From a virus, in IMG/VR virus record IMGVR_UViG_3300029309_000027, positions 1 through 61,638 of that record: DNA of 61,638 nucleotides; one strand, given 5' to 3'. A program made the translations under genes and the position numbers. Below, one piece after another: positions 1 through 8,247 of the stretch; positions within the stretch are counted from its first letter, which is position 1; each line of letters begins with the position of its first letter. The notes below the pieces were generated by a model. It ran no database searches. It saw nothing but the letters and a program-made list of their open reading frames with translations, and was not told the origin of the DNA.

Positions 1-306
1 GGAGGGGATTGTACCGCTTTCCCTTTGTCCTGCTGAATGATTAGCAACACAAAAGAGGGTGACACAGCAGCGTAACTCACTGAGAATCAAGGACTTGGGA
101 TCGTGTTAGTATTGGAAAAAACGCTGAAAAATTGCAGAAATACAAATAGTAACACAAAGTCAGGCAAAGTCAAGTCGATTCGGCATCGCAATGCAAGGCG
201 CTATTGTATTATATAATCCCCATGGTAAATATTTCTCACCCCGATTTTTGATCGTGGACAATATAGACGAATTTCAGCTGTCTCTTTTTCTCCTCGTCTC
301 TAATTC
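1..306. repeat. Left copy of 306-bp terminal direct repeat
   Basis: Bases 1-306 match 61333-61638 except at five positions (62, 114, 122, 159 and 228 of the left copy). This marks terminal redundancy or closure of a circular/permuted genome of about 61.33 kb. It is AT-rich and contains no convincing gene. Five substitutions in 306 bases are unexpected for a plain assembly overlap, so sequencing error in one copy or strain mixing is possible. Confidence 0.9.
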
Positions 307-342
307 TTTCCCCAAACCCTGGTAGTTGGTCTATTTACAGGT

Positions 343-374
343 CTTGACATTGTAGATTTTTTGGTGTAACTTTG
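343..374 (+). promoter_or_regulatory. Bacteroidetes-type promoter candidate
   Basis: A TTG at 344-346 and TAACTTTG at 367-374 are separated by 20 bases. This fits the Bacteroidetes sigma consensus (TTTG or TTG, about 20 bases, TAnnTTTG). It points rightward toward the late block and would give a leader of about 160 bases containing the 483-499 inverted repeat. Confidence 0.5.
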
Positions 375-482
375 CCAAGACTCCTGTTAGACAAACAAAT
401 CGAGTTTAGAATATATAAATAAGTCTACTGGGTCAATTATTTTGGTGAATTAGGGGAGGCTGTGCCTTGTACTCCCGTCTAG

Positions 483-499
483 TTAAAGTGATACTTTAA
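483..499. promoter_or_regulatory. Operator-like perfect inverted repeat
   Basis: TTAAAGT and ACTTTAA are perfect inverted copies separated by GAT. The element lies between the promoter candidate at 343-374 and the first gene, where a repressor could bind. The dimeric MarR-like protein at 7506-7919 is a possible ligand, but that is inference only. Confidence 0.4.
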
Positions 500-526
500 G
501 TCCCACCCCCGTATTACAGCTTATTG

Positions 527-534
527 TATCTTTA
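527..534 (+). promoter_or_regulatory. Minus-7-like box directly before gene 540
   Basis: TATCTTTA differs from TAnnTTTG at the last base and ends five bases before the ATG at 540. The same close spacing occurs at four other late genes, so it may make a nearly leaderless mRNA. Confidence 0.4.
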
Positions 535-539
535 CTTCT

Positions 540-1829
540 ATGAGACTCAGGAAGATGCAAAACGGCGGGTACCCTGCCAACGTCAAGGAGCTCCTCGAGG
601 GGTTGGAATCCGACTTGAGGCCCAATACACTGGCCACTGTACCGCGAGATTTAGACATCGAGGCCAACAGACGCCGCCGTGTTGACGGTCCCAACGCAAT
701 TCCTATGCCTTATGGGCTGCAGGACTTCACCCCACCCCCTCCTGAGCGCCCGATCGGTGGGGATCAGGTCTTCTACACCCCAGAAGAACAGAGATTCCGC
801 GAATACTCTCGCCCTGGTGGGGGTAGAGACCAGATGAAAGAGCAGATGGGGGAGGTTGCCGCTGGATTCGTACCTGGTTTGGGGGATGCGATGGAGATTG
901 GGTACATCGGACGGGACGCTGCCGCAGGTGACTACGACGCAGCTGGCCTTGGTGCCCTGTTGATGCTCCTCCCTGGGGCTATGGGCAAGTATGGTGTTGA
1001 CGCTTATCAGAAATTGCGAGCTGCGCTGCCTGACCGAAAGCGAACTCAGGCAATTAACGACGTGCTCAAGAACTATATGACGCGCCTCACTCCGTTTCAG
1101 CGCGGATTGCGTGAGCAGGAGATGCAAAAGGGCAGGCAGACTGTGTCGAGGTTTATCGATGAGACAAACGACAGCCAGACTAGGTTGAACAGAGCGCGTA
1201 CCGCAAAGCCTCTTACCGCGTACAATAATATGCCAGCGGATCTCGTCTCTGACAGTCGAATCCTAGATGAAAGCATCCCGTTGGCCCAGCGGAAGCAGAT
1301 GATCTATGAACGGGCATCCATGCAGCCTGACTATCCCATGCTGAAAGAGCAGCTAGATGAGATGAGCGATGCCGACTTTATGGAAATGATTGAGGCAACC
1401 AGACGTGGAGAGGACGCACAAGAGATGCTTCTTGGTGAATACAGGAATTTCACTGGGATCCCTGAAGACGTTCTGTCTTTGGCAGCATCACGTCGAGGGG
1501 GCATGCCGCTGGACGAGTATGTGCGCAGGCTTGCAGGCAATCCAGACCCCTCTCTCCCGATCTCCCCAGAGGAGCAGCGTCAGTTCCTGAGATTTCTAGA
1601 CGAAAAAGGAGCTGATGATTTGGATACAGATCTGCTTATGCAGGTCATGAAATACCAAGAGAAGAATGCAGGTAAACTTCCAAGCGAGGAGATCATCAAG
1701 AACCTGGAGAGCATCTTGCGCAGGCAACGTCTTGGTGTGGCCCCATACCAGCTTGAATTCAATTCTAGAAACGCACCACTGCTGAACGAGAAGGGCGGTA
1801 AGATCCCCTACAAGATCATCAAGAGATGA
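540..1829 (+). CDS. Polyvalent-type virion/ejected protein with GG-K tags
   Basis: I do not recognise a specific function for this 429-residue protein. The N-terminus carries RKMQNGGY followed by VKELLEGLE, which matches the start of the next protein (YQEGGK then VKDLLSYLEG). Residues about 104-142 contain a glycine-rich hydrophobic stretch of the type GFVPGLGDAMEIG, seen in large polyvalent phage proteins. The rest is charged and helical. The C-terminus ends in KGGKIPYKIIKR, again resembling the end of the next protein. The next gene overlaps by four bases, suggesting coupled translation. I infer a virion protein delivered with the DNA or packaged in the head. Confidence 0.75.
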   Translation: MRLRKMQNGGYPANVKELLEGLESDLRPNTLATVPRDLDIEANRRRRVDGPNAIPMPYGLQDFTPPPPERPIGGDQVFYTPEEQRFREYSRPGGGRDQMKEQMGEVAAGFVPGLGDAMEIGYIGRDAAAGDYDAAGLGALLMLLPGAMGKYGVDAYQKLRAALPDRKRTQAINDVLKNYMTRLTPFQRGLREQEMQKGRQTVSRFIDETNDSQTRLNRARTAKPLTAYNNMPADLVSDSRILDESIPLAQRKQMIYERASMQPDYPMLKEQLDEMSDADFMEMIEATRRGEDAQEMLLGEYRNFTGIPEDVLSLAASRRGGMPLDEYVRRLAGNPDPSLPISPEEQRQFLRFLDEKGADDLDTDLLMQVMKYQEKNAGKLPSEEIIKNLESILRRQRLGVAPYQLEFNSRNAPLLNEKGGKIPYKIIKR

Positions 1830-4800
1830 AGAACAGAAAGAAAAAGGCCCCTGGTGCCTACCTCAAGAAAAAAAAAGTAAAGAAGTATCAAGAGGGGGGT
1901 AAGGAGCCTGGGGTAAAAGACCTATTGAGTTACCTCGAGGGTTTTGACCCTAATAGGCGCATGCAAGTCCCTACTTCTGATGCCTTCGATATCCCAGTAG
2001 CTCAAGTCAATCTCCCTGCTGCTGAAGTGGTGACAGAGGGGACAGAGACCACTGTAAACCGCATGCTGCCTGAGCGCCTGGCCAAAACCGAAGGGGACCT
2101 GGCGGCGATCTACAAGGAACTTGGTAGTGAGGGGGTCGATAAGTACCTGGATATGACCCAAGGGGTAGTGGATGCACAGAACAGGGCGTATGAGCTCATT
2201 GAGCCTTTCTTGTACCTGACCCCGATGGGGACCCCAGCAATGCTTAACCATATTGTCAATAACCTAGAGGATTACAACCCACAGGATCCTGAGGGGGCGC
2301 TGAACCTGGCTGGTGCTCTCGCTACGTTTGGTAGAGGCAAAGCCCCACAGCCTGTTACTATTGCAGAGCGTTTTGCCATGCAGGGGCTGAAGGATAAGGT
2401 GACAGAGAAGTTCAGGCAGATCTTCCCGCGTAAACCTGAGATTGTCCCTGGTACTGGTCGCCCTCAGGGCGCCCCGTCACAATCTGGTATGTTCAGCGCA
2501 ATGGAAGAGGCAGCTACAGAAGCAGAGTTTGCAAGAACACTAGCTCTCCCAGGGTCGCAAACTCCAGCAGCAAGAATTTCCCCCCTGGCAGAACAGACTT
2601 TCCGTAGGGATGATGCATCAGGTCTAGCAGCCTTGACACGCTTAATATCTGACCCAAAAACAAAGTTTGAAGACCTGCCCCGCCTGGCCCAATCTGCGAT
2701 CACGGGGCGGCATGCTTCGTATGATGATAACAAACCTGGCTATCAAATCATTCGCAATGCTTTGTTGGCCAGGGGGTATGTCAATCCCGATCGTGATTCT
2801 GCTCCAGGCTATACTCTCTTTCAAAACAGAAGTGCTGGTAGTCTAGAACCTTCAAGCTTTACTCTTCTGGAGGACACGAGAACCTGGCGGCAAACAAAAC
2901 AGGGTAATACCCTAGGCGAGATGGGGTCGTACAACCCTTGGTCGGTCAATCCATTTGTGGGATCAAATAAAGCGCTGGCAAAAAATATCCAGCAGATCCC
3001 CCTTCTGATAGGAGATAAGTTCTTGAACAAGGTTCGTAAGCAGAAAGGCACTGGACTTTTGGAAATCGAATCCCTCAAAGAGCAGCTCAATGCAAAAGGG
3101 GTAAAAGAAAAAGACAGGGCGTTGATTTTAGACCTCGTTGACAATCTCACTGAGCATGATATGTTACCTCAAGAGGGCTATATCGACCCAAGTCAGCTCA
3201 GGGGATATATCGCCGCGTACTACACGGACAACAGAACTACGGGTCAATTCTTTGACCCTGAAGATTTTCTAGATGAAGATGGTCGTCGTCTCTTCGAGGA
3301 TGGACAACTTGGAATCGATCAAGCCGATAATTACTTGAACTTCAAGTACTCTGGTTACGGGATGAAAAACCTGGGGTATAAGACAGTACCTGTTGATGGA
3401 GTAGACGTCCGAAACAATTTCTTTGACCCCGCAGGCAACCCCTTCCAGATCCAGATCTACGGTGTAGCGGCAGAAAATCCTACGTTAGCACCAAGCTATG
3501 CTACGGGATACCTGTATGAAAGTCAAGAGGGACACATGGGTCATGTGAGAGAAATCTTGGTCACACCAAAAGATGGGGGGGCCAAGAGGCACTACATTGT
3601 TGAGATACAGTCTAACGCCCTGCAGAAAAACAAGCTACCAGAAAATCTGCAGTATATTGAACCCAGGGCCATTCACGCATCGGCTAGACCAGAGCTAGAT
3701 GGGAAAATGAAATTCCTCAACCTATCTACTGGCCTGGATGCGGAAGCTGTTTTTGGTGATCCCAATCCGTTGAACAGTGCCTTGTGGGCCACCACGGATC
3801 CCTACAGCAAGTTTCGACAGCACGGCAGGATCGATAACATACCTGAAATGGTAGAGGATATGCCACATGCATACGACCCTAAATACTGGGATGGGGTTGT
3901 GGAGTATCACAACAACCTGCTCCGAAAGATCGGAGATACTAATGATTTCGGATCCAGTGGGTATGCAGGGCGGCGACTGCTAGAGCAGGGTACTAAGCAA
4001 ACCAGAGAGTTTGCTGCAGATGAACTTCGACAGAATCTTCGAGACATGGTCGATCGGCAAAAACGTGACGCCATAGACAAGGGCTTTGTTACGTACCTGC
4101 CTAAGACGGTACAGGGGACAAACTTCACCGAAGCGGAGATAGAGAACCACCCGTTGGTAGAAGACTTGAGGGTAAGCCGTGAGGGGATTTATACTGTTTA
4201 CCTGCCTGATGGGATCGTGTATGTGACTAAGAAGTATAGAGGGGGCGAGGATGTTTCATCAATCATCACGGGAGACCTAAGCGAAATCACAAGAGTGCTG
4301 ATGAACGATCATTGGGGCCGTTTTTCGGATAAAATGTATTTTGCTCGTCAGGTACAATTCTATGGGTATATCCCTGTCACGTACAGGGATGTATTAGGTA
4401 CAAATATTACGATGTTCCCAGACCAGGTCATGGCGCCTCTGGAGGATCAGTGGAAAATGGCTAATCTGGCCACGCGCAATGCATCTTTGGACCTTCAAGA
4501 ATATGTTACTGAGCAGGGTCAAAATGCCAGTCGTCTGCAGCAGTATCTGGAAATGAACGACTTGAACCCCCCTGGCACGTTTACTGACGCTCGGCTTCAG
4601 GATTCATTTGATCAGGAGGCTGAGTTCTACAACATGCAGAGCAAGTTGAGGGCGCTCTATGAGGAGGTAAACATCGATCAACTAGAAAAGTGGGATAGAC
4701 GTCCGAAAGTCCCGAAAAACAATCCTGAGCAAAAAAACCTACTGAAAAACAAGACTCAGTTCATGTTGACCGAGTACTTGACGGACCTAATCGGTACATA

Positions 4801-5554
4801 CGCTCAGGGTGGGAGTGACGCGAGGATTTTTGTCCCAACCCCAGAAACCGCAGCATCGGTTCAGGGCTTCTATATGACAACTGCTTATAATTTGGCCAGT
4901 GCCCGAGCGAGAGTAGCCGAATATGAGAGGTTGTATAAGGAAGCTGAGGAAGGGCTGCGAGAGCTTCGTCAGAAGTATGGTATCAAAGCATTAGAACCGC
5001 GTTTCATTCAGCTTACAAGTTCATATAGTGACCCTATATCTCATGACTTTGGTTATGATGATTGGATCAAGAAGCAGTACCCTAGATTAACGCGTCAGGA
5101 TCAGCCTAGTAAAGGTTATGTACGTGATGCTTTGCCTAAGGATATGCTTGGAATCGATCGCCGTAACTATCACGAATTGATAAAAGACCTTGAAGAATAT
5201 AGTACTGAAAGTCGTAGAGTACAAAGTGAAATGGATAGGATTGCAGACCTTGAGAAAACTCTAGAGGAGCAGAAGAAATCTGGGGTGAAGCACCACTATG
5301 CTATGAATCCAGACGGCGGTATGAGCCAGGGGTCAGCTGATAAGATTCACTTTACGGTAAAAGCGTATGCGGATTTGCCTAAGGTCCTCAAGGATATGGG
5401 TATTACGTACAAGGAGCATACCGACGACCTGGGTAACACATGGCTAGAGTTGGATTTGAGCGCAGCCCAACGCATCGGTGCTGGTACATTCAAGGCTTAC
5501 CAACGAGGTGGCAAAGTGATAAAGAAATCACCATTCAAACTGATCAAAAAATGA
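1826..5554 (+). CDS. Large polyvalent-type protein (1242 aa)
   Basis: The protein starts with a very basic stretch and a GG-K motif (KKYQEGGKEPG) and ends with a related tag (YQRGGKVIKKSPFKLIKK). Residues about 570-600 contain GHMGHVRE, then HYIVEIQSN, resembling the GHVR...EIQSD signature of polyvalent phage proteins. The C-terminal segment around 1190-1225 (ITYKEH, NTWLELDLS, then a GG motif) also resembles the terminal part of such proteins, which are commonly injected or head-packaged. A coiled coil is likely near residues 1110-1155. No catalytic site is evident. It overlaps its neighbours on both sides by four bases, so the group is probably one translation unit. Confidence 0.8.
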   Translation: MKNRKKKAPGAYLKKKKVKKYQEGGKEPGVKDLLSYLEGFDPNRRMQVPTSDAFDIPVAQVNLPAAEVVTEGTETTVNRMLPERLAKTEGDLAAIYKELGSEGVDKYLDMTQGVVDAQNRAYELIEPFLYLTPMGTPAMLNHIVNNLEDYNPQDPEGALNLAGALATFGRGKAPQPVTIAERFAMQGLKDKVTEKFRQIFPRKPEIVPGTGRPQGAPSQSGMFSAMEEAATEAEFARTLALPGSQTPAARISPLAEQTFRRDDASGLAALTRLISDPKTKFEDLPRLAQSAITGRHASYDDNKPGYQIIRNALLARGYVNPDRDSAPGYTLFQNRSAGSLEPSSFTLLEDTRTWRQTKQGNTLGEMGSYNPWSVNPFVGSNKALAKNIQQIPLLIGDKFLNKVRKQKGTGLLEIESLKEQLNAKGVKEKDRALILDLVDNLTEHDMLPQEGYIDPSQLRGYIAAYYTDNRTTGQFFDPEDFLDEDGRRLFEDGQLGIDQADNYLNFKYSGYGMKNLGYKTVPVDGVDVRNNFFDPAGNPFQIQIYGVAAENPTLAPSYATGYLYESQEGHMGHVREILVTPKDGGAKRHYIVEIQSNALQKNKLPENLQYIEPRAIHASARPELDGKMKFLNLSTGLDAEAVFGDPNPLNSALWATTDPYSKFRQHGRIDNIPEMVEDMPHAYDPKYWDGVVEYHNNLLRKIGDTNDFGSSGYAGRRLLEQGTKQTREFAADELRQNLRDMVDRQKRDAIDKGFVTYLPKTVQGTNFTEAEIENHPLVEDLRVSREGIYTVYLPDGIVYVTKKYRGGEDVSSIITGDLSEITRVLMNDHWGRFSDKMYFARQVQFYGYIPVTYRDVLGTNITMFPDQVMAPLEDQWKMANLATRNASLDLQEYVTEQGQNASRLQQYLEMNDLNPPGTFTDARLQDSFDQEAEFYNMQSKLRALYEEVNIDQLEKWDRRPKVPKNNPEQKNLLKNKTQFMLTEYLTDLIGTYAQGGSDARIFVPTPETAASVQGFYMTTAYNLASARARVAEYERLYKEAEEGLRELRQKYGIKALEPRFIQLTSSYSDPISHDFGYDDWIKKQYPRLTRQDQPSKGYVRDALPKDMLGIDRRNYHELIKDLEEYSTESRRVQSEMDRIADLEKTLEEQKKSGVKHHYAMNPDGGMSQGSADKIHFTVKAYADLPKVLKDMGITYKEHTDDLGNTWLELDLSAAQRIGAGTFKAYQRGGKVIKKSPFKLIKK

Positions 5555-5685
5555 GAGAAGAAGAGTGGGATACCCCCACGTTCCTAGACAAGAAGAAGCT
5601 TCAGGAGACAGAAGAGAAACTGGAGTCAGGGGAGATCACCTGCAACATCGACTCCCCAGAGGACTGCGAATCCTGCTCTGGCTAA
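5551..5685 (+). CDS. Small acidic Cys-containing protein (44 aa)
   Basis: The ATG overlaps the stop codon of the preceding 1242-residue gene in an ATGA arrangement, which supports this start. The product is acidic and ends with three cysteines in its last 14 residues (TCNIDSPEDCESCSG), so a metal or disulfide site is possible. No family is recognised. It is followed directly by the promoter box at 5692-5699. Confidence 0.6.
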   Translation: MREEEWDTPTFLDKKKLQETEEKLESGEITCNIDSPEDCESCSG

Positions 5686-5691
5686 TCATCT

Positions 5692-5699
5692 TATATTTG
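5692..5699 (+). promoter_or_regulatory. TATATTTG minus-7 box, leaderless spacing
   Basis: This is a perfect TAnnTTTG box ending four bases before the ATG at 5704. In Bacteroidetes the start of transcription lies a few bases after this box, so the mRNA would begin at or next to the start codon. No clear minus-33 element is seen at the expected distance. Confidence 0.65.
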
Positions 5700-5703
5700 T
5701 AAT

Positions 5704-6156
5704 ATGTCAACACTATCAGTTTCTATCGCTGAGAAGCTTAACCTGAACGGTAAGGACCGTGGCAGTGTTATCACAAAAGACATCTCCAGTATCACTGAGA
5801 CCTTCCACCGCATTATGGATGTGAAGACCTCAGGGACGCAGACGATCTTAGAGATGGATGCCACAGAGGGGAACTCAGCTGGTGGTAAACTCTTCAGCGA
5901 CAACGTCAAGTACTTGCGTATCACTAATTTGGACGGGACAAACTTTGTTGCCCTCACAGTGCAGAACGATGGTACTGAAGAGTACATGGTGAAGTTGGAG
6001 GCTGGCCAGAGCTACGTCCTTTTTAACAGTAGCCTTGACGCCAACGCGGCGGGAGACAATAGCGCAGCGGCAGGCAATCTGACCGCAATCGATAACGTAT
6101 TGGCCAGAGCGAATAGCGCTTCTTGCCAGGTAGAAGTTTTTGCAGCATTAGAATGA
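5704..6156 (+). CDS. Small beta-rich virion protein (150 aa)
   Basis: The 150-residue product has Thr, Ser and Ala-rich strands with YLRITNLDGTNFVALTV followed by LEAGQSYVLF. The same order (YI.I.N, then hydrophobic strand, then AG....P) occurs in the proteins at 19320-19715 and 19715-20122, so I place the three in one loose family of small structural proteins, perhaps capsid or tail decoration. It has its own promoter box four bases upstream and its stop overlaps the next start (ATGA). Function is inferred only from this resemblance and location. Confidence 0.65.
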   Translation: MSTLSVSIAEKLNLNGKDRGSVITKDISSITETFHRIMDVKTSGTQTILEMDATEGNSAGGKLFSDNVKYLRITNLDGTNFVALTVQNDGTEEYMVKLEAGQSYVLFNSSLDANAAGDNSAAAGNLTAIDNVLARANSASCQVEVFAALE

Positions 6157-6803
6157 GATTAAAAAGAAAAAATATGTACATGGGTGGGGGTAAGACCCCG
6201 ATGTACATGGGTGGTGGCATGATGTATGGTGACGGCGGCATGATGTACGGTGACGGCGGCATGATGTACGACGAGGGAGGCAAGCTCAAGATGGTCGAGA
6301 AGGACGGCAAGAAAGTCCCGTTCTTCCTGGCGGAGGAGGGAATGAAGTATGGTAACGGTGGCATGCAGCCTGATGAAGATCGTATGACTATGCCCCCCAG
6401 AGCCATGGGTCGGGATCGCTTTGCGACAGATCAATACTTTGCAGAGAAAGGAATGGAAGCCGCTTTGCGACAGGACATGCGCAAAGAAAACCGAATGGCA
6501 AATCGTGAGGGTCGTAGAACAGGGTACTTCCCCGCTCGCCCTAGCGATACCGAGTTTCTTTTAAAGCGTTTGGAGAATCCAGAGACCACAAGGGACGCCA
6601 TGGTAAATAAGGGTTTCCGTAACGAAAGCGCCCGTATGCTGGCCAGAAATGCTTTGCTTGCTGCTCTTGGTCTCGGTGTCAGCGAATACACCAAAACCCC
6701 TAAGACCGTTCAGGGCCCCCTCGGACCTGGTGGTCAGCCTGTCCCTGTAGACTTGAACACGCTGCAGCGCATTGGAATGATGTTGGGTCTCGGTCCGTAT
6801 TAA
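6153..6803 (+). CDS. GG-repeat basic virion protein (216 aa)
   Basis: I chose the ATG at 6153 because it overlaps the previous stop. The first 70 residues are built of short repeats: YMGGGK, PMYMGGG, then MMYGDGG twice, MMYDEGGK, and later MKYGNGGM. These match the GG-K tag found on other late proteins of this phage. The middle is charged (many Arg, Glu, Met), and the C-terminal 60 residues contain a hydrophobic helix (ARNALLAALGLGV) and a Pro/Gly-rich stretch. Such Tyr-x-Gly-Gly repeat proteins are common in uncultured marine phages, but their role is unknown. Confidence 0.7.
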   Translation: MRLKRKNMYMGGGKTPMYMGGGMMYGDGGMMYGDGGMMYDEGGKLKMVEKDGKKVPFFLAEEGMKYGNGGMQPDEDRMTMPPRAMGRDRFATDQYFAEKGMEAALRQDMRKENRMANREGRRTGYFPARPSDTEFLLKRLENPETTRDAMVNKGFRNESARMLARNALLAALGLGVSEYTKTPKTVQGPLGPGGQPVPVDLNTLQRIGMMLGLGPY

Positions 6804-6866
6804 TGCCGAACAAGCATTACTTCAATCCCAGGCTGAAGAGGTATGACAAAATAAAATCAGGGAAGC

Positions 6867-7343
6867 GTGAAGCTAGAGGTAGTAAGGTTCAGTTCAGAGA
6901 TGGACTCCACAAACGGAGCGCTCTTCGACATAACAGACGACACTCGCCGCTTTCTGTGTTACACACTAGAAGACGAGCATCGTGATGAAAAAGTGGCTGG
7001 GGAAACCAGAATACCTGCTGGAGAGTATAGTGTTACTCTTAGAAGAATTGGTGGGTTTCATGATCGATATGCTAGTCGCTTTAGGACGATACACAAAGGC
7101 ATGTTGTGGGTCCGTGATGTACCTGGTTTTGAATACATTCTCATTCATTGCGGTAATACTGATGAGAATACTTCTGGGTGTTTGCTTGTGGGTGATACAC
7201 AGGAAAACAATCAGATCAAGAAGGGTGGGTTCATAGGACACAGTACCAGAGCATACTTCCGAGTTTACCCTTACATCGCTTCTGCTATTGAGCGAAAGGA
7301 AGAAGTTACTATCTTGTACTCTGATTTCGATACACCTAGATAA
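6867..7343 (+). CDS. DUF5675-like protein, probable lysis-associated enzyme
   Basis: The start is a GTG at 6867, since an in-frame stop lies at 6852. Residues about 90-108 read ILIHCGNTDENTSGCLLVG, the hallmark of the DUF5675 family, which has conserved His and Cys residues and is usually found beside phage lysis genes. Some members have been compared with L,D-transpeptidase-like folds, so a peptidoglycan-directed activity is possible but unproven. The small membrane protein that follows three bases later supports a lysis context. The length of 158 residues is usual for the family. Confidence 0.75.
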   Translation: MKLEVVRFSSEMDSTNGALFDITDDTRRFLCYTLEDEHRDEKVAGETRIPAGEYSVTLRRIGGFHDRYASRFRTIHKGMLWVRDVPGFEYILIHCGNTDENTSGCLLVGDTQENNQIKKGGFIGHSTRAYFRVYPYIASAIERKEEVTILYSDFDTPR

Positions 7344-7345
7344 CT

Positions 7346-7516
7346 ATGCTGGATTTTATCATTGAAAACTGGGGTGAGCTGGTCATTGGACTCCTCGCTT
7401 TCGCCAAGGTTGTTGTGAACCTGACTCCAACGGAGACCGATAACAAGATTTTCGGCTGGCTCGATAGTATGATTAACATGATCATCGAGGACCGCAGAAA
7501 AACCCCTACGAGCTGA
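7346..7516 (+). CDS. Small one-helix membrane protein, holin-like (56 aa)
   Basis: The product has one membrane segment (about residues 12-27, LVIGLLAFAKVVVNL) followed by LTPTETDNKIFGWLD and a basic tail ending RRKTP. This layout, immediately after a DUF5675 gene, suggests a small holin or membrane anchor. It starts two bases after the preceding stop. Its last 11 bases overlap the end of the minus-strand gene 7506-7919. Confidence 0.6.
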   Translation: MLDFIIENWGELVIGLLAFAKVVVNLTPTETDNKIFGWLDSMINMIIEDRRKTPTS

Positions 7517-7919
7517 GGCTCCTGTAGAACCTCTGTACCATTAGCCTTCCCTTTTGAGTTAAGGCGTATCTAACCCTGTAGTTGTATTTAGTCTCCTCCC
7601 TGAAGAGGTGGTCCTCTCTGGTTTGAGACGGGGTTAGTCTATCGAAGTACTTATGGATGTAACCTTCTTTCATCAGAGGGTATACTATCCTATCCCCTAG
7701 TTTTTTCTTGTGCATCCCGTATTCTTTTGATGCATACTTGAGGGTCCAGAATTCTAGGTCATATGCCCAGAGCAGGAAGAATACTTCCTTTTGGTATAAT
7801 TCATACTTGTCTTGAGTTTCCAGCAAGCTGGACCTCAGTGACTTGAGGTGGTTGTTATTTAAGTATCTTTGAGGTAGACGGGAACTTTCCCGAAACATCT
7901 TATTTATAGACCGCTTCAT
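7506..7919 (-). CDS. MarR-like winged-helix regulator
   Basis: This is the only minus-strand gene in the late block. From the ATG at 7919 the product has 137 residues. Its centre reads DLEFWTLKYASKEYGMHKKKL, then GYIHKYF and, after a charged wing, YALTQKGRLMVQRFY, which fits a winged-helix MarR-type domain with a recognition helix, beta wing and C-terminal helix. It would bind DNA, most likely as a dimer. Its start codon overlaps, on the opposite strand, the start codon of the 7918-8247 gene, so transcription of the two could be mutually exclusive. An internal Met seven residues later is an alternative start. Confidence 0.7.
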   Translation of the reverse strand: MKRSINKMFRESSRLPQRYLNNNHLKSLRSSLLETQDKYELYQKEVFFLLWAYDLEFWTLKYASKEYGMHKKKLGDRIVYPLMKEGYIHKYFDRLTPSQTREDHLFREETKYNYRVRYALTQKGRLMVQRFYRSLSS

Positions 7920-8247
7920 GTCTGAATTATCTAAGCAGGACCAATTTCTCCTTGAGATCCAAAAGGTACATCGTATCGTAGATATGCTAGTCGATAAGTA
8001 TGAGATGAGGGGTGAGGTGGTCAACATCATGCTTACTGGGATGATCTCTACAGACGAGTTTGATGAGCCTGTTTTAAAGGCTGTGTTTAGTATGGATGTG
8101 GAGAGTGAAGATGTTCTGGATGAGACATTTGACTTCTTGAGATTCTCTTATTTCTTCCCTGGTCCAGAAGACGAAGAGTGGGAGTCTGAAAATTGGTATA
8201 AAGATTTACTTGACAGTTTGGGTGGTATTGACCCATCTTTAAACTGA
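7918..8247 (+). CDS. Acidic hypothetical protein (109 aa)
   Basis: No family is recognised. The N-terminal half is helical (KQDQFLLEIQKVHRIVDMLV), while the second half is strongly acidic with aromatic residues (PGPEDEEWESENWYKD). The ATG at 7918 shares the CATG tetranucleotide with the start of the divergent MarR-like gene. The stop overlaps the next ATG by one base (TGATG). Confidence 0.6.
   Translation: MSELSKQDQFLLEIQKVHRIVDMLVDKYEMRGEVVNIMLTGMISTDEFDEPVLKAVFSMDVESEDVLDETFDFLRFSYFFPGPEDEEWESENWYKDLLDSLGGIDPSLN

Larger units (their letters stand above)
307..539. other. Non-coding control region before the late block
   Basis: No gene is seen here. With the terminal repeat it forms a 539-base non-coding stretch. 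It holds a Bacteroidetes-type promoter candidate (343-374), a perfect 7-bp inverted repeat (483-499) and a minus-7-like box five bases before the first start codon (527-534). Confidence 0.6.

Noticed and set aside
6803-6985. A 60-codon frame starting with an ATG that overlaps the previous stop
   Set aside because: Most of it overlaps the DUF5675-like gene in another frame. The one-base stop-start overlap is suggestive, so a short basic peptide cannot be excluded, but it was not annotated.
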